In this document: positions 1 to 5,316 of the stretch, one piece after another | Layout: each line of letters opens with the position of its first letter | Numbering within the stretch: the stretch's first letter is position 1 | Source of the DNA: CAYGWP01 sp964353455 | Lineage (GTDB): Bacteria > Planctomycetota > Phycisphaerae > FEN-1346 | Assembly: GCA_964353455.1 (NCBI GenBank) | Contig: CAYGWP010000593.1 | Span: 1 to 6,063 of the forward strand | DNA: 6,063 nt | Direction of reading: 5' to 3' | Notes under the pieces: model-generated | Databases searched by the model: none | What the model saw: only the letters and a program-made list of their open reading frames with translations | What the model was told of the DNA's origin: nothing | Made by a program: the position numbers and the translations under genes

Positions 1-1200
1 CGACAGTTGGGCCGGGCTCAGCCCGCGAATCTGGCGGGCGATCGTCTCCCGAACGATGTAGTCCACGATGCGCGCGGGCGTGTAATAGACTCCGCCGGCC
101 TTGCGGACCTCCGGCTTCTCCTCCACCTTTGCCTGGTGGCCGGGCGTCAGGCGGATCACCTTGCCCAGGAACCGCTCGTAGACGGTGCCCAGGATTTCGA
201 CGGGCAGGACGCCGAAATGGTAAGGCGAACCGTGGGCAAAGTAGAGGCTCTCGAGGATCGGCTTAAAGACCTTGTCATCGACCGCCAGGCGCGGCGTGAT
301 CTGGTCGGGGGCCTCGGATACGCCGTCTTCCTTCTGGAAATGGAAGAGGCCGGAGTTGTACTTGTCATCGGCCTTGCGGCAGAGTTCCCGAATGAACCGC
401 TCATAGACCGAGCCGCGCTCGCATAGGGACAAGAGATGTTCGTAGGGTTCAAGGCCCCGGTCTTCGGCCATGCGAAGGAATACGATGCGGTCGATAGTAA
501 GTTGGACGGCGCGGTTCAATTCGTCGTCGGACAGTTTGAGATTGCGCAGGGCGATGTTGCGGGCCAGTTCGTCGCGCCAGCCCTCGATTTCCTTCAGGAA
601 CTCCACATCCACTTCGGACGTGCCGCGCTTGCGCTTGGATGCGGCGTACTGGTCGAAAGCCCCGGACCAGACGGCTTCGCGCGAGAAGACGTCCCAGAGT
701 TCGCGCCAACGGTCGGGGTATTCCTCGGAGCGGAAGTATTGGATCCGGGCGCGGCTGGCCTTGTCGGCTGGACTGGGGCGGAAGGTGCAATCATAGACGC
801 CCAATTCTTCGAAGTCAGTGAGGATTGAAACGGCAACCTTGGCGCTCCAGCCGTAGCGGCGGAGTTGATAGGCCGGGCCGGGGTCCGCATTGATGTTGAC
901 GCCGCACTTCTTGGCTTCGGCGTAAAACTTGGGGAGCGTGCCTACGCGGAAGGTGTAATCGGGGGCCTTCTGATGGCCTTCCACGTCAAGGCTATCTTCG
1001 GGTATGACCTCGCGGTACTGGGGCGCAGCCCTTGCGATATTCCGCACGTCCCAGCCAAGGGCTTCAAGAAAGGGGTCAATAAGGCACTGGCGAACGTGGT
1101 CTTCCTTGACGCCAGGGGCAAGGAACGCCTGCCGGTTAGTCGCGAAGTATTGGCACAGATTGGCGACTTCTGCTTTGCCCTGGTCAAATGTCTTGCTCAC
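1..1200 (-). CDS. Type IIG-like restriction-modification enzyme, N-terminal 400 residues (3' end outside window)
   Basis: This is probably a single-chain enzyme that both cuts DNA and methylates adenine, as in Eco57I-like type IIG proteins. I translated the minus strand from GTG at 1200-1198; the frame stays open to base 1, so the C-terminus is missing. Residues 1-160 look like a PD-(D/E)xK nuclease: PDY at 80-82 and EAK at 95-97 fit the catalytic PD...ExK pattern. They are followed by a QLRRYGWSA stretch (112-120) and ILTDFEEL (126-133), both typical of these proteins. Residues 160-345 are a mostly helical linker. GTVYERFLG (338-346) and GGVYYTPARIVDYIV (369-383) mark entry into the N6-adenine methyltransferase domain. 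The SAM-binding and NPPY-type motifs would lie beyond base 1 and cannot be checked. GTG is preferred because AAGGAAGG lies 6 nt upstream and no upstream in-frame start is close. No separate methylase or specificity gene is visible. A BREX- or DISARM-type methylase is a less likely alternative, since those usually lack this N-terminal nuclease. Confidence 0.88.
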   Translation of the reverse strand, partial: MSKTFDQGKAEVANLCQYFATNRQAFLAPGVKEDHVRQCLIDPFLEALGWDVRNIARAAPQYREVIPEDSLDVEGHQKAPDYTFRVGTLPKFYAEAKKCGVNINADPGPAYQLRRYGWSAKVAVSILTDFEELGVYDCTFRPSPADKASRARIQYFRSEEYPDRWRELWDVFSREAVWSGAFDQYAASKRKRGTSEVDVEFLKEIEGWRDELARNIALRNLKLSDDELNRAVQLTIDRIVFLRMAEDRGLEPYEHLLSLCERGSVYERFIRELCRKADDKYNSGLFHFQKEDGVSEAPDQITPRLAVDDKVFKPILESLYFAHGSPYHFGVLPVEILGTVYERFLGKVIRLTPGHQAKVEEKPEVRKAGGVYYTPARIVDYIVRETIARQIRGLSPAQLS

Positions 1201-1206
1201 AGGCGG

Positions 1207-1214
1207 CCTTCCTT
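1207..1214 (-). promoter_or_regulatory. Ribosome binding site of the restriction enzyme gene
   Basis: On the minus strand AAGGAAGG lies 6 nt before the GTG at 1200-1198. It is the only purine-rich Shine-Dalgarno-like run nearby, and it decides the start codon. Confidence 0.6.
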
Positions 1215-1230
1215 TGCCCCGGCCATCTTC

Positions 1231-1238
1231 TATATATA
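1231..1238 (-). promoter_or_regulatory. Possible -10 box (TATATATA) for the restriction enzyme gene
   Basis: An AT-only run of eight bases stands out in GC-rich surroundings about 30 nt upstream of the GTG start. This position would give a short leader. I found no good -35 hexamer at 16-18 nt, so this is only a candidate. A perfect 8-bp palindrome, GGATATCC (1247-1254), lies just upstream of it and could be an operator half or chance. Confidence 0.25.
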
Positions 1239-1359
1239 TCTTGGAAGGATATCCGGCGGATTGGGCGTTTGCCAGTAAATTGCACGCGTGGCCGGGTATG
1301 GCGGGTGTGGCCGCAGGCGTGCCGCCCCCGCCCAGGCGAGGTCTGCGCTGCGCTCCGAC

Positions 1360-1373
1360 TTTCAGGGCTGAAA
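1360..1373. repeat. Inverted repeat TTTCAG-GG-CTGAAA
   Basis: A perfect 6-bp inverted repeat with a 2-nt centre, less GC-rich than the other palindromes in this spacer. It could be a small operator-like site or part of a larger repeat element. No function can be assigned. Confidence 0.4.
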
Positions 1374-1449
1374 TGCTATGGGGCGGGCGGGGGCGTTGCC
1401 ACGACGGTGGCGGGGGCTGTGCTGGTCGAGGCTTTCAGGCTCGGCGACT

Positions 1450-1475
1450 GTTGGCTGCCGCCAGCGGTCGCCAAC
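1450..1475. repeat. Strong hairpin, GTTGGC...GCCAAC arms
   Basis: The outer arms GTTGGC and GCCAAC pair perfectly. After one T/C mismatch the inner arms GCCGC and GCGGT pair with one G-T wobble around a CA loop. The hairpin ends 3 nt before the first REP-like hairpin at 1479, so the two may form one composite element. Confidence 0.5.
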
Positions 1476-1478
1476 ACG

Positions 1479-1501
1479 CGGCGGACAAGTCCGCCGGCTA
1501 A
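1479..1501. repeat. REP-like hairpin copy 1 (8-bp stem, AA loop, GGCTAA tail)
   Basis: CGGCGGAC, an AA loop and GTCCGCCG form a perfect 8-bp stem. Its last base begins a GGCTAA tail at 1496-1501. The same architecture occurs exactly 64 nt downstream at 1543-1565 with a different stem sequence. In both copies a CACTCCGCA motif follows the tail. Confidence 0.6.
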
Positions 1502-1522
1502 ATGTTGTTGTTCTTGTTTTTC

Positions 1523-1600
1523 ACTCCGCATTTCAACACAAGCGCCGCGCAAGCGCGGCGGCTAACTGTTCACTCCGCACTGCGAACTCCGCACTCCGCA
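1523..1600. repeat. ACTCCGCA short repeat, four copies
   Basis: ACTCCGCA occurs at 1523-1530, 1572-1579, 1586-1593 and 1593-1600; the last two share one base. The first copy follows the tail of hairpin copy 1 and the second follows that of hairpin copy 2, so the motif appears tied to those elements. The later copies look like local slippage or tandem growth. Confidence 0.5.
1543..1565. repeat. REP-like hairpin copy 2 (8-bp stem, AA loop, GGCTAA tail)
   Basis: CGCCGCGC, an AA loop and GCGCGGCG form a perfect 8-bp stem ending in GGCTAA at 1560-1565. Compared with copy 1, stem positions 3, 6 and 7 differ, and each change is matched by the complementary change in the other arm. The loop and tail are identical. 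This covariation suggests that the folded structure, not only the sequence, is maintained. Confidence 0.6.
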
Positions 1601-1685
1601 CTTCCTCCGTGCCTGCGTGCCTTCGTCCCTCGCATATTGACACGGCCGGGCCGACTTCTCACAATGTTCCTGGCAGGCGAAACCG

Positions 1686-1702
1686 CCCGCCTTCCCGGCG
1701 GG
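1686..1702. repeat. GC hairpin CCCGCC-TTCCC-GGCGGG
   Basis: A 6-bp perfect stem with a 5-nt loop. No T-run follows on either strand, so it is not a typical intrinsic terminator. Confidence 0.4.
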
Positions 1703-1727
1703 TGGTGTGGGGGCTCGACTTTCTCAG

Positions 1728-1744
1728 GGCAGGCAGCGCCTGCC
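1728..1744. repeat. GC hairpin GGCAGGC-AGC-GCCTGCC
   Basis: A perfect 7-bp stem with a 3-nt loop, directly upstream of the dispersed palindromic element at 1746-1785 and possibly part of it. No T-run follows it. Confidence 0.45.
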
Positions 1745-1745
1745 T

Positions 1746-1785
1746 GTCCGGCGTCTTGTCCGCCGAAGCCTTGGCGAAGGCGTAG
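1746..1785. repeat. Candidate dispersed palindromic (MITE/REP-like) element
   Basis: The core GCCTT-GGCG-AAGGC (1768-1781) is a hairpin, with GTCCGCCGAA to its left. Read on the minus strand it gives peptides of the type AKASADK, and in another frame LRQGFGGQ. From memory, such fragments appear in many spurious hypothetical proteins from uncultured-bacterium genomes, which is what a multi-copy dispersed repeat produces. That recollection cannot be tested here, and only one copy is in the window. Confidence 0.4.
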
Positions 1786-1822
1786 CCCCGTCGAGGGCGA
1801 AGCCGGAAGACCGGGGCGAAGG

Positions 1823-1844
1823 GCCGCGGGCGGCCGGCCGCGGC
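1823..1844. repeat. GC hairpin GCCGCGG...CCGCGGC
   Basis: A perfect 7-bp stem with an 8-nt loop that itself contains the palindrome CGGCCG. It lies about 80 bp upstream of the transporter start. It could slow transcription or translation into that gene, but no regulatory role is shown. Confidence 0.45.
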
Positions 1845-1905
1845 AGGCAGGCCGCGACCAGGGCCGCTTCCAGGAAGACAGCCCGCCCTGACTTCGCAGG
1901 CGATT

Positions 1906-1913
1906 GGAAGGGG
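1906..1913 (+). promoter_or_regulatory. Ribosome binding site deciding the transporter start
   Basis: GGAAGGGG lies 8 nt before the GTG at 1922. The alternative TTG at 1904 would have to use only a weak AGG four bases upstream and would place this purine run inside the coding region. This favours GTG 1922. Confidence 0.55.
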
Positions 1914-1921
1914 CAATCCTC

Positions 1922-3871
1922 GTGGAGATTCTCAGCCGGGTGAAGCGGCTCCTGATCGGGGCGCCGCGAGACATCCATGACCCTTCGCTGTTCCACAAGA
2001 TATCGCTCGTGGCCTTCCTGGCGTGGGTGGGCCTGGGGGCCGACGGCCTGAGTTCCTCCGCGTACGGCCCGGATGAGGCCTACCGGACGCTCGGCCAGCA
2101 CCATGAACTGGCGATCTTCCTTGCGGCAGCCACGGCCCTGACGGTCTTCATCATCTCGTATGCCTACAGCCGGACGATCGAGCACTTCCCATCCGGCGGC
2201 GGAGGATACGCGGTCGCCACGAAACTCCTGGGCAGTTCGTTCGGCGTCCTGTCCGGCAGCGCCCTCCTCGTGGATTACGTCCTCACGATCACGGTCTCGA
2301 TTGCATCGGGGGCGGACCAGATCTTCAGTTTCCTCCCGCTCGACGCACAGCAGTACAAGGTGCCGGTCGAGGCGGCGGCACTGGCCGTGCTCGTGCTTAT
2401 GAACCTGCGCGGGGTCAAGGAATCGGTGAAGGTCCTGCTGCCGGTGTTTCTGCTGTTTCTAGCGTGCCACGCGGTGCTGCTCGTCGGCGCGGCGGTTATG
2501 CACGCGGGCCGGGTCCCGGCGCTGGCCTCCGGCGTGTCGCAGGGCCTCCAGTCCGACATGTCAACGCTGGGCTTCGTCGCCATGTTCCTCATCTTTGCGA
2601 AGGCCTATGCCCAGGGCGCAGGCACATACACCGGCATCGAGGCCGTCTCCAACGGCATCCAGGTAATGCGGGAACCCGGCGTAGCCACCGCCAAGCGGAC
2701 GATGCTCTACATGGCGGTCTCGCTGGCCGTGACGGCCGGCGGAATCCTCGTGGCCTACATGCTCCTGGACGTGCATCCGGAGGAGGGCAAGACGCTGAAC
2801 GCCGTCCTCCTTGAGCGGCTGGGCTTCGGCACGTGGTTCGTCGTCATCACTCTGGTCTCGGAGGCGGCGCTATTGTGTGTGGGCGCGCAGACCGGGTTCA
2901 TCGGCGGGCCGCGCGTCATGGCGAACATGGCCCGCGACTCCTGGGTGCCGCACCGCTTCAGTTCGCTCTCAGAGCGGATGACTCTCCAGGACGGCGTCCT
3001 CATGATGGGCATGGCCGCCTTCGCCATGCTCCTCTACACGGGCGGCAGCATCAGCGTCCTGGTCACGATGTACGCCATCAACGTGTTCATCACGTTCTCG
3101 CTGACGCAACTGGGCATGTGCCGCCTCCGGGTCCAGTCGCGCAGGACGGACCCCCGGTGGAAGCGGGCCTTCCTGATCCACGCGGTGGGCCTGCTCATTT
3201 GCATTTCGATACTTACAATCGTCATATACGAGAAGTTCTCGGAGGGGGCGTGGCTGACGCTGGTGGTCACGACGGCGCTGATTACGGCCTGCTTCGGCAT
3301 ACGCCGGTATTACCGCCGGGTCCAGGCGACGTTCGCCAGGTTCACCCAGCAGGCCGAGATGATCGCCGAGGCCCCCGCGGCGGCGGCTCCGCCGGCCGAA
3401 CTGGACTCCGCCGCCCCGACCGCCGCACTCCTCGTGGGCGGCTATAACGGGCCGGGAATCCACACGGTCATGTCGATCCTGCGGTTGTTCCCGAACACGT
3501 ACCGCCAGATGGTCTTCGTCTCGGTGGCCGTGATCGACTCCGGCAACTTCAAGGGCGTGGCCGAGGTGGCCCGGCTCGAGGCCCAGACGCGCGAATACCT
3601 CGACAGGTACGTGGCCATGGCCCGGCGGATGGGACTGGCCGCAACTTCCATTATGGAGACCGGCACCGACCCTGTCGCCCAGGCCGAGACCACCTGCGCC
3701 GAGGTGGCCCGGCGGTTCCCGAAGGCGACGTTCTTCGCGGGACAACTCATCTTCCAGCGCGAGAAGTGGTTCCAGCGGCTGCTGCACAACGACACGGCGT
3801 TCGCCCTCCAACGTCGCCTCCACTGGCAGGGCCTGCCGCTCCTCATTCTGCCGATAAGGGTCTTCAACTGA
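1922..3871 (+). CDS. kimA: KimA-like potassium/proton symporter (APC superfamily permease)
   Basis: This 649-residue inner-membrane transporter most likely imports K+ with H+. Residues about 25-465 hold roughly 12 hydrophobic segments. The motifs match Bacillus subtilis KimA as I recall it: ADGLSSSAYG (40-49), GGGGYAV (92-98), LLVDYVLTITVSI (115-127), MNLRG (160-164) and TGIEAVSNG (237-245). Residues that line the K+ and proton sites in the KimA structure (from memory) have counterparts here: D41, Y48, D118, Y119, T122, S126, T237, E240 and Y384. An Ala/Pro-rich linker (about 484-500) leads to a soluble C-terminal domain of about 150 residues, like the cytosolic dimerising domain of KimA but not closely recognisable. 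GTG 1922 is chosen for its ribosome site; TTG 1904 would add six residues. In Bacillus KimA is controlled by cyclic di-AMP through a ydaO riboswitch; I could not recognise one upstream. A generic amino-acid permease is the main alternative, made less likely by the conserved acidic residues. Confidence 0.85.
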   Translation: MEILSRVKRLLIGAPRDIHDPSLFHKISLVAFLAWVGLGADGLSSSAYGPDEAYRTLGQHHELAIFLAAATALTVFIISYAYSRTIEHFPSGGGGYAVATKLLGSSFGVLSGSALLVDYVLTITVSIASGADQIFSFLPLDAQQYKVPVEAAALAVLVLMNLRGVKESVKVLLPVFLLFLACHAVLLVGAAVMHAGRVPALASGVSQGLQSDMSTLGFVAMFLIFAKAYAQGAGTYTGIEAVSNGIQVMREPGVATAKRTMLYMAVSLAVTAGGILVAYMLLDVHPEEGKTLNAVLLERLGFGTWFVVITLVSEAALLCVGAQTGFIGGPRVMANMARDSWVPHRFSSLSERMTLQDGVLMMGMAAFAMLLYTGGSISVLVTMYAINVFITFSLTQLGMCRLRVQSRRTDPRWKRAFLIHAVGLLICISILTIVIYEKFSEGAWLTLVVTTALITACFGIRRYYRRVQATFARFTQQAEMIAEAPAAAAPPAELDSAAPTAALLVGGYNGPGIHTVMSILRLFPNTYRQMVFVSVAVIDSGNFKGVAEVARLEAQTREYLDRYVAMARRMGLAATSIMETGTDPVAQAETTCAEVARRFPKATFFAGQLIFQREKWFQRLLHNDTAFALQRRLHWQGLPLLILPIRVFN

Positions 3872-4000
3872 TTCCTCATCCTCGCCGGCGGAGGAAGTTG
3901 GGCAACGCAGCGGGTGACCAGGAAGATCGTGCTGCCGAAAGACTGGACGGACCTTGTGGCCAGGTACAAGGATGTTGTGCCTATCTACGAGGGGCAGTGA
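3872..4000 (+). other. Open frame continuing in phase after the transporter stop; possible 28-codon ORF
   Basis: After the TGA at 3869-3871 the same frame stays open for 42 codons to a TGA at 3998-4000. The last 28 codons from GTG 3914 read like real protein, for example LPKDWTDLVARYKDVVP. A strong purine run, GGAGGAAG (3890-3897), lies too far (16 nt) from GTG 3914 for normal initiation. It may be a decayed extension of the transporter, a small peptide gene, or chance. I do not recognise the sequence. Confidence 0.2.
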
Positions 4001-4044
4001 TAGGATGTGTCCGGGCACACGATGCCGATTCAGCGTTTGATACT

Positions 4045-4065
4045 CCCGCCGCGCCGGGCGGCGGG
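4045..4065. terminator. GC hairpin downstream of the transporter, possible terminator
   Basis: CCCGCCGC and GCGGCGGG pair perfectly over 8 bp around the loop GCCGG. It lies about 175 bp after the transporter stop. It lacks a T-run, so it may be only a pause or RNA-stabilising structure, or a palindromic repeat. Confidence 0.35.
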
Positions 4066-4082
4066 GCAAGGGGAGGAAGTAG

Positions 4083-4154
4083 ATGTCGGGTGTTCCCACA
4101 TTATCACAACCGGACATTAAAGTGCACCAGCGACACTCCGCAGATTTCCGTTGA
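4083..4154 (+). CDS. Possible 23-residue leader or small protein upstream of the HEAT-repeat gene
   Basis: ATG at 4083 follows a very good ribosome site (GGAGG at 4072-4076, 6 nt spacing). It reads 23 codons, beginning MSGVPTLSQPDIKV, to a TGA at 4152-4154, 73 bp before the HEAT-repeat start. The strong ribosome site is the only real support. The peptide has no membrane segment and matches nothing I know. The same DNA could instead be an insertion-sequence end remnant: TGTCG at 4084 and CGACA at 4131 are inverted, and CATTAAAGTGCACC resembles IS21-type end repeats as I recall them. Confidence 0.25.
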   Translation: MSGVPTLSQPDIKVHQRHSADFR

Positions 4155-4178
4155 CGGCCGGCCCCCCACCGGCATAGC
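4151..4178 (+). promoter_or_regulatory. Weak candidate promoter for the HEAT-repeat gene
   Basis: TTGACG (4151-4156) is a good -35 match. At 16 nt spacing the -10 would be CATAGC (4173-4178), a poor match. TATAGT at 4185 is a better -10 but has no -35 at the right distance. It also sits inside a small inverted repeat, CGCCTA-TAG-TAGGCG (4181-4195). Confidence 0.25.
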
Positions 4179-4210
4179 ATCGCCTATAGTAGGCGGCACT
4201 TGATCGCCTG

Positions 4211-4218
4211 AGGCGAGG
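4211..4218 (+). promoter_or_regulatory. Ribosome binding site of the HEAT-repeat gene
   Basis: AGGCGAGG ends 9 nt before ATG 4228. It forms the right arm of a tight palindrome, TCGCCT-G-AGGCGA (4204-4216), so base pairing could hide it and modulate translation. That is an inference. Confidence 0.45.
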
Positions 4219-4227
4219 CCCACGAAC

Positions 4228-5316
4228 ATGTTTGGCATAGTGACATGGCTTTGTCAAAAGATGAAGAGACGTCCGCGAATGCTCATTCACGCGCCTGCCC
4301 AGACTGCCGAAGCGCTTGAGAGATTGTCGAGCCACGGCGCGGCAGTTGAACAGATGAAACCTAGTTTCGAGGGCCTAATCCAAGCACTTACACACAAAAA
4401 ATGGGACGCCAGGATCGCGGCGGCCGAGGCACTTCGCGATAGTGGCGACGTTAGAGCGGTCGAGCCATTGTGCCGGGCCCTAAGCGACCCGGAAGGGCTT
4501 GTCAGGACAGCGGCGGCCGACGCACTTAACAAGTGTGGCGACGTTAGAGCGGTCGAGCCATTATGCCGGGCCCTGAGCGACCCGGAATGGCATGTTCGGC
4601 ACAACGCAGTAGATGCCCTGCGCAAGATAAAGCATCGCAGTGCGGTTCCATCACTGATTGTGGCGCTCAAAGACTCGGAGGACTGGGTGGTCTTTAAGGC
4701 CATTGATGCACTCGGAGAAATCGGCGATCCTGCGGCAATTGTGCCGTTGACCGACATGATGCATCACGATGATCGTTTCAATGGACACCAAAGAGCCAAG
4801 GCGGCTCTTGCCCTTGGGAAAATCGGCGACCCGAAGAGCATTGTTGCGATCACCCAAGCATTGGACGCAGGCAGGTTCCACCGAATGCACGCAGTGGAGG
4901 CTCTGGAATGTTTCGGTGGAGAGGAAGCCGCCGCTATCGTGAGCAAACTAAAGCAGGAACAAGAAGCGGCCGTAGCGGCAAGCAGAGAACAGATGCGCGC
5001 GATGAATCAGGAACGGCGGAACAAAGTCCACGAGTGGATTCGGCAATTCGGCAGTCCGCAGGAGTTGAAGAGCCGTTTGCCCGTGCGGCTCAGTCGCGAA
5101 GACTACGTGCAACTGTCACAGTCCGACCAGATGCGAATTGTCGTCGGATTCTACGGGTACCTTAAGGATCACTTCGGGAACCGAAGTTTCGGCTACGACT
5201 CATTCCCGAGCCTCGAATACGACGCCATAGTGTTTTCGTCCATTCTCAAGGTTCTCAAGGATGATCTGTATCTAATTGAGGATTCCGGTGCCATGTTGTT
5301 CAAGTGTGCCGGTTGA
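4228..5316 (+). CDS. HEAT-repeat protein with unrecognised C-terminal domain
   Basis: A 362-residue, probably cytoplasmic protein. Residues about 47-232 are five or six HEAT-like repeats of the PBS-lyase type with a 31-residue period. They show the pattern D-x-R-x-x-A-A-x-A-L followed by GD-x-R/A-A-V/I-x-P-L, for example at 60-79, 91-111, 123-142 and 153-173. Such alpha-solenoids usually bind other proteins; the target here is unknown. The repeat at 4510-4602 nearly duplicates that at 4417-4509. Residues about 232-275 are a charged helix, possibly coiled coil (KLKQEQEAA...NQERRNKVHEW). Residues about 276-362 form a compact region with aromatic residues (GFYGYLKDHFG, SFGYDSFPSLEYDAIVF) that I do not recognise. 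No signal peptide is evident. A later start at ATG 4261 is possible but has a poorer ribosome site. A sample row within the gene (4681-4740) is 53% GC against 75% in a transporter row (2881-2940), so separate acquisition is possible. It has no operon partner. Confidence 0.85.
   Translation: MFGIVTWLCQKMKRRPRMLIHAPAQTAEALERLSSHGAAVEQMKPSFEGLIQALTHKKWDARIAAAEALRDSGDVRAVEPLCRALSDPEGLVRTAAADALNKCGDVRAVEPLCRALSDPEWHVRHNAVDALRKIKHRSAVPSLIVALKDSEDWVVFKAIDALGEIGDPAAIVPLTDMMHHDDRFNGHQRAKAALALGKIGDPKSIVAITQALDAGRFHRMHAVEALECFGGEEAAAIVSKLKQEQEAAVAASREQMRAMNQERRNKVHEWIRQFGSPQELKSRLPVRLSREDYVQLSQSDQMRIVVGFYGYLKDHFGNRSFGYDSFPSLEYDAIVFSSILKVLKDDLYLIEDSGAMLFKCAG
4417..4602 (+). repeat. Two tandem 93-bp units inside the HEAT-repeat gene
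   Basis: Unit 1 (4417-4509) and unit 2 (4510-4602) each encode one 31-residue repeat. Their 52-bp cores (4443-4494 and 4536-4587) differ at only two bases, both silent. The outer parts have diverged. The other repeats of the gene are much less alike at DNA level, so this pair comes from a recent duplication or gene conversion. Confidence 0.8.

Larger units (their letters stand above)
1201..1921. other. Gene-free, palindrome-rich spacer between divergent genes
   Basis: About 720 bp separate the restriction gene (minus) from the transporter gene (plus). Open frames exist on both strands here, but they translate into low-complexity Arg/Pro/Ala/Gly-rich sequence with no recognisable domain. They are best explained by high GC content. 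What the stretch does hold is a series of inverted repeats (1360-1373, 1450-1475, 1479-1496, 1543-1560, 1686-1702, 1728-1744, 1768-1781, 1823-1844) and a short tandem motif, ACTCCGCA. It looks like a landing zone for small palindromic repeat elements. Confidence 0.6.

Noticed and set aside
7..1278. Several plus-strand open frames of 60-165 codons
   Set aside because: They lie opposite the restriction enzyme, whose minus-strand translation shows clear motifs.
1904..1921. TTG at 1904 as the transporter start
   Set aside because: It has only a weak ribosome site, while GTG 1922 has GGAAGGGG at 8 nt. The difference is six residues and remains uncertain.
1378..2185. Overlapping open frames of 78-153 codons on both strands in and around the repeat spacer
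   Set aside because: The translations are low complexity and arise from palindromic repeats; no ribosome site or domain supports any of them.
2969..4180. A 403-codon minus-strand open frame opposite the transporter gene
   Set aside because: It is rich in Arg, His, Gly and Glu without any domain and mirrors the codon pattern of the clear transporter gene on the other strand. Long antisense frames are expected in GC-rich genes.
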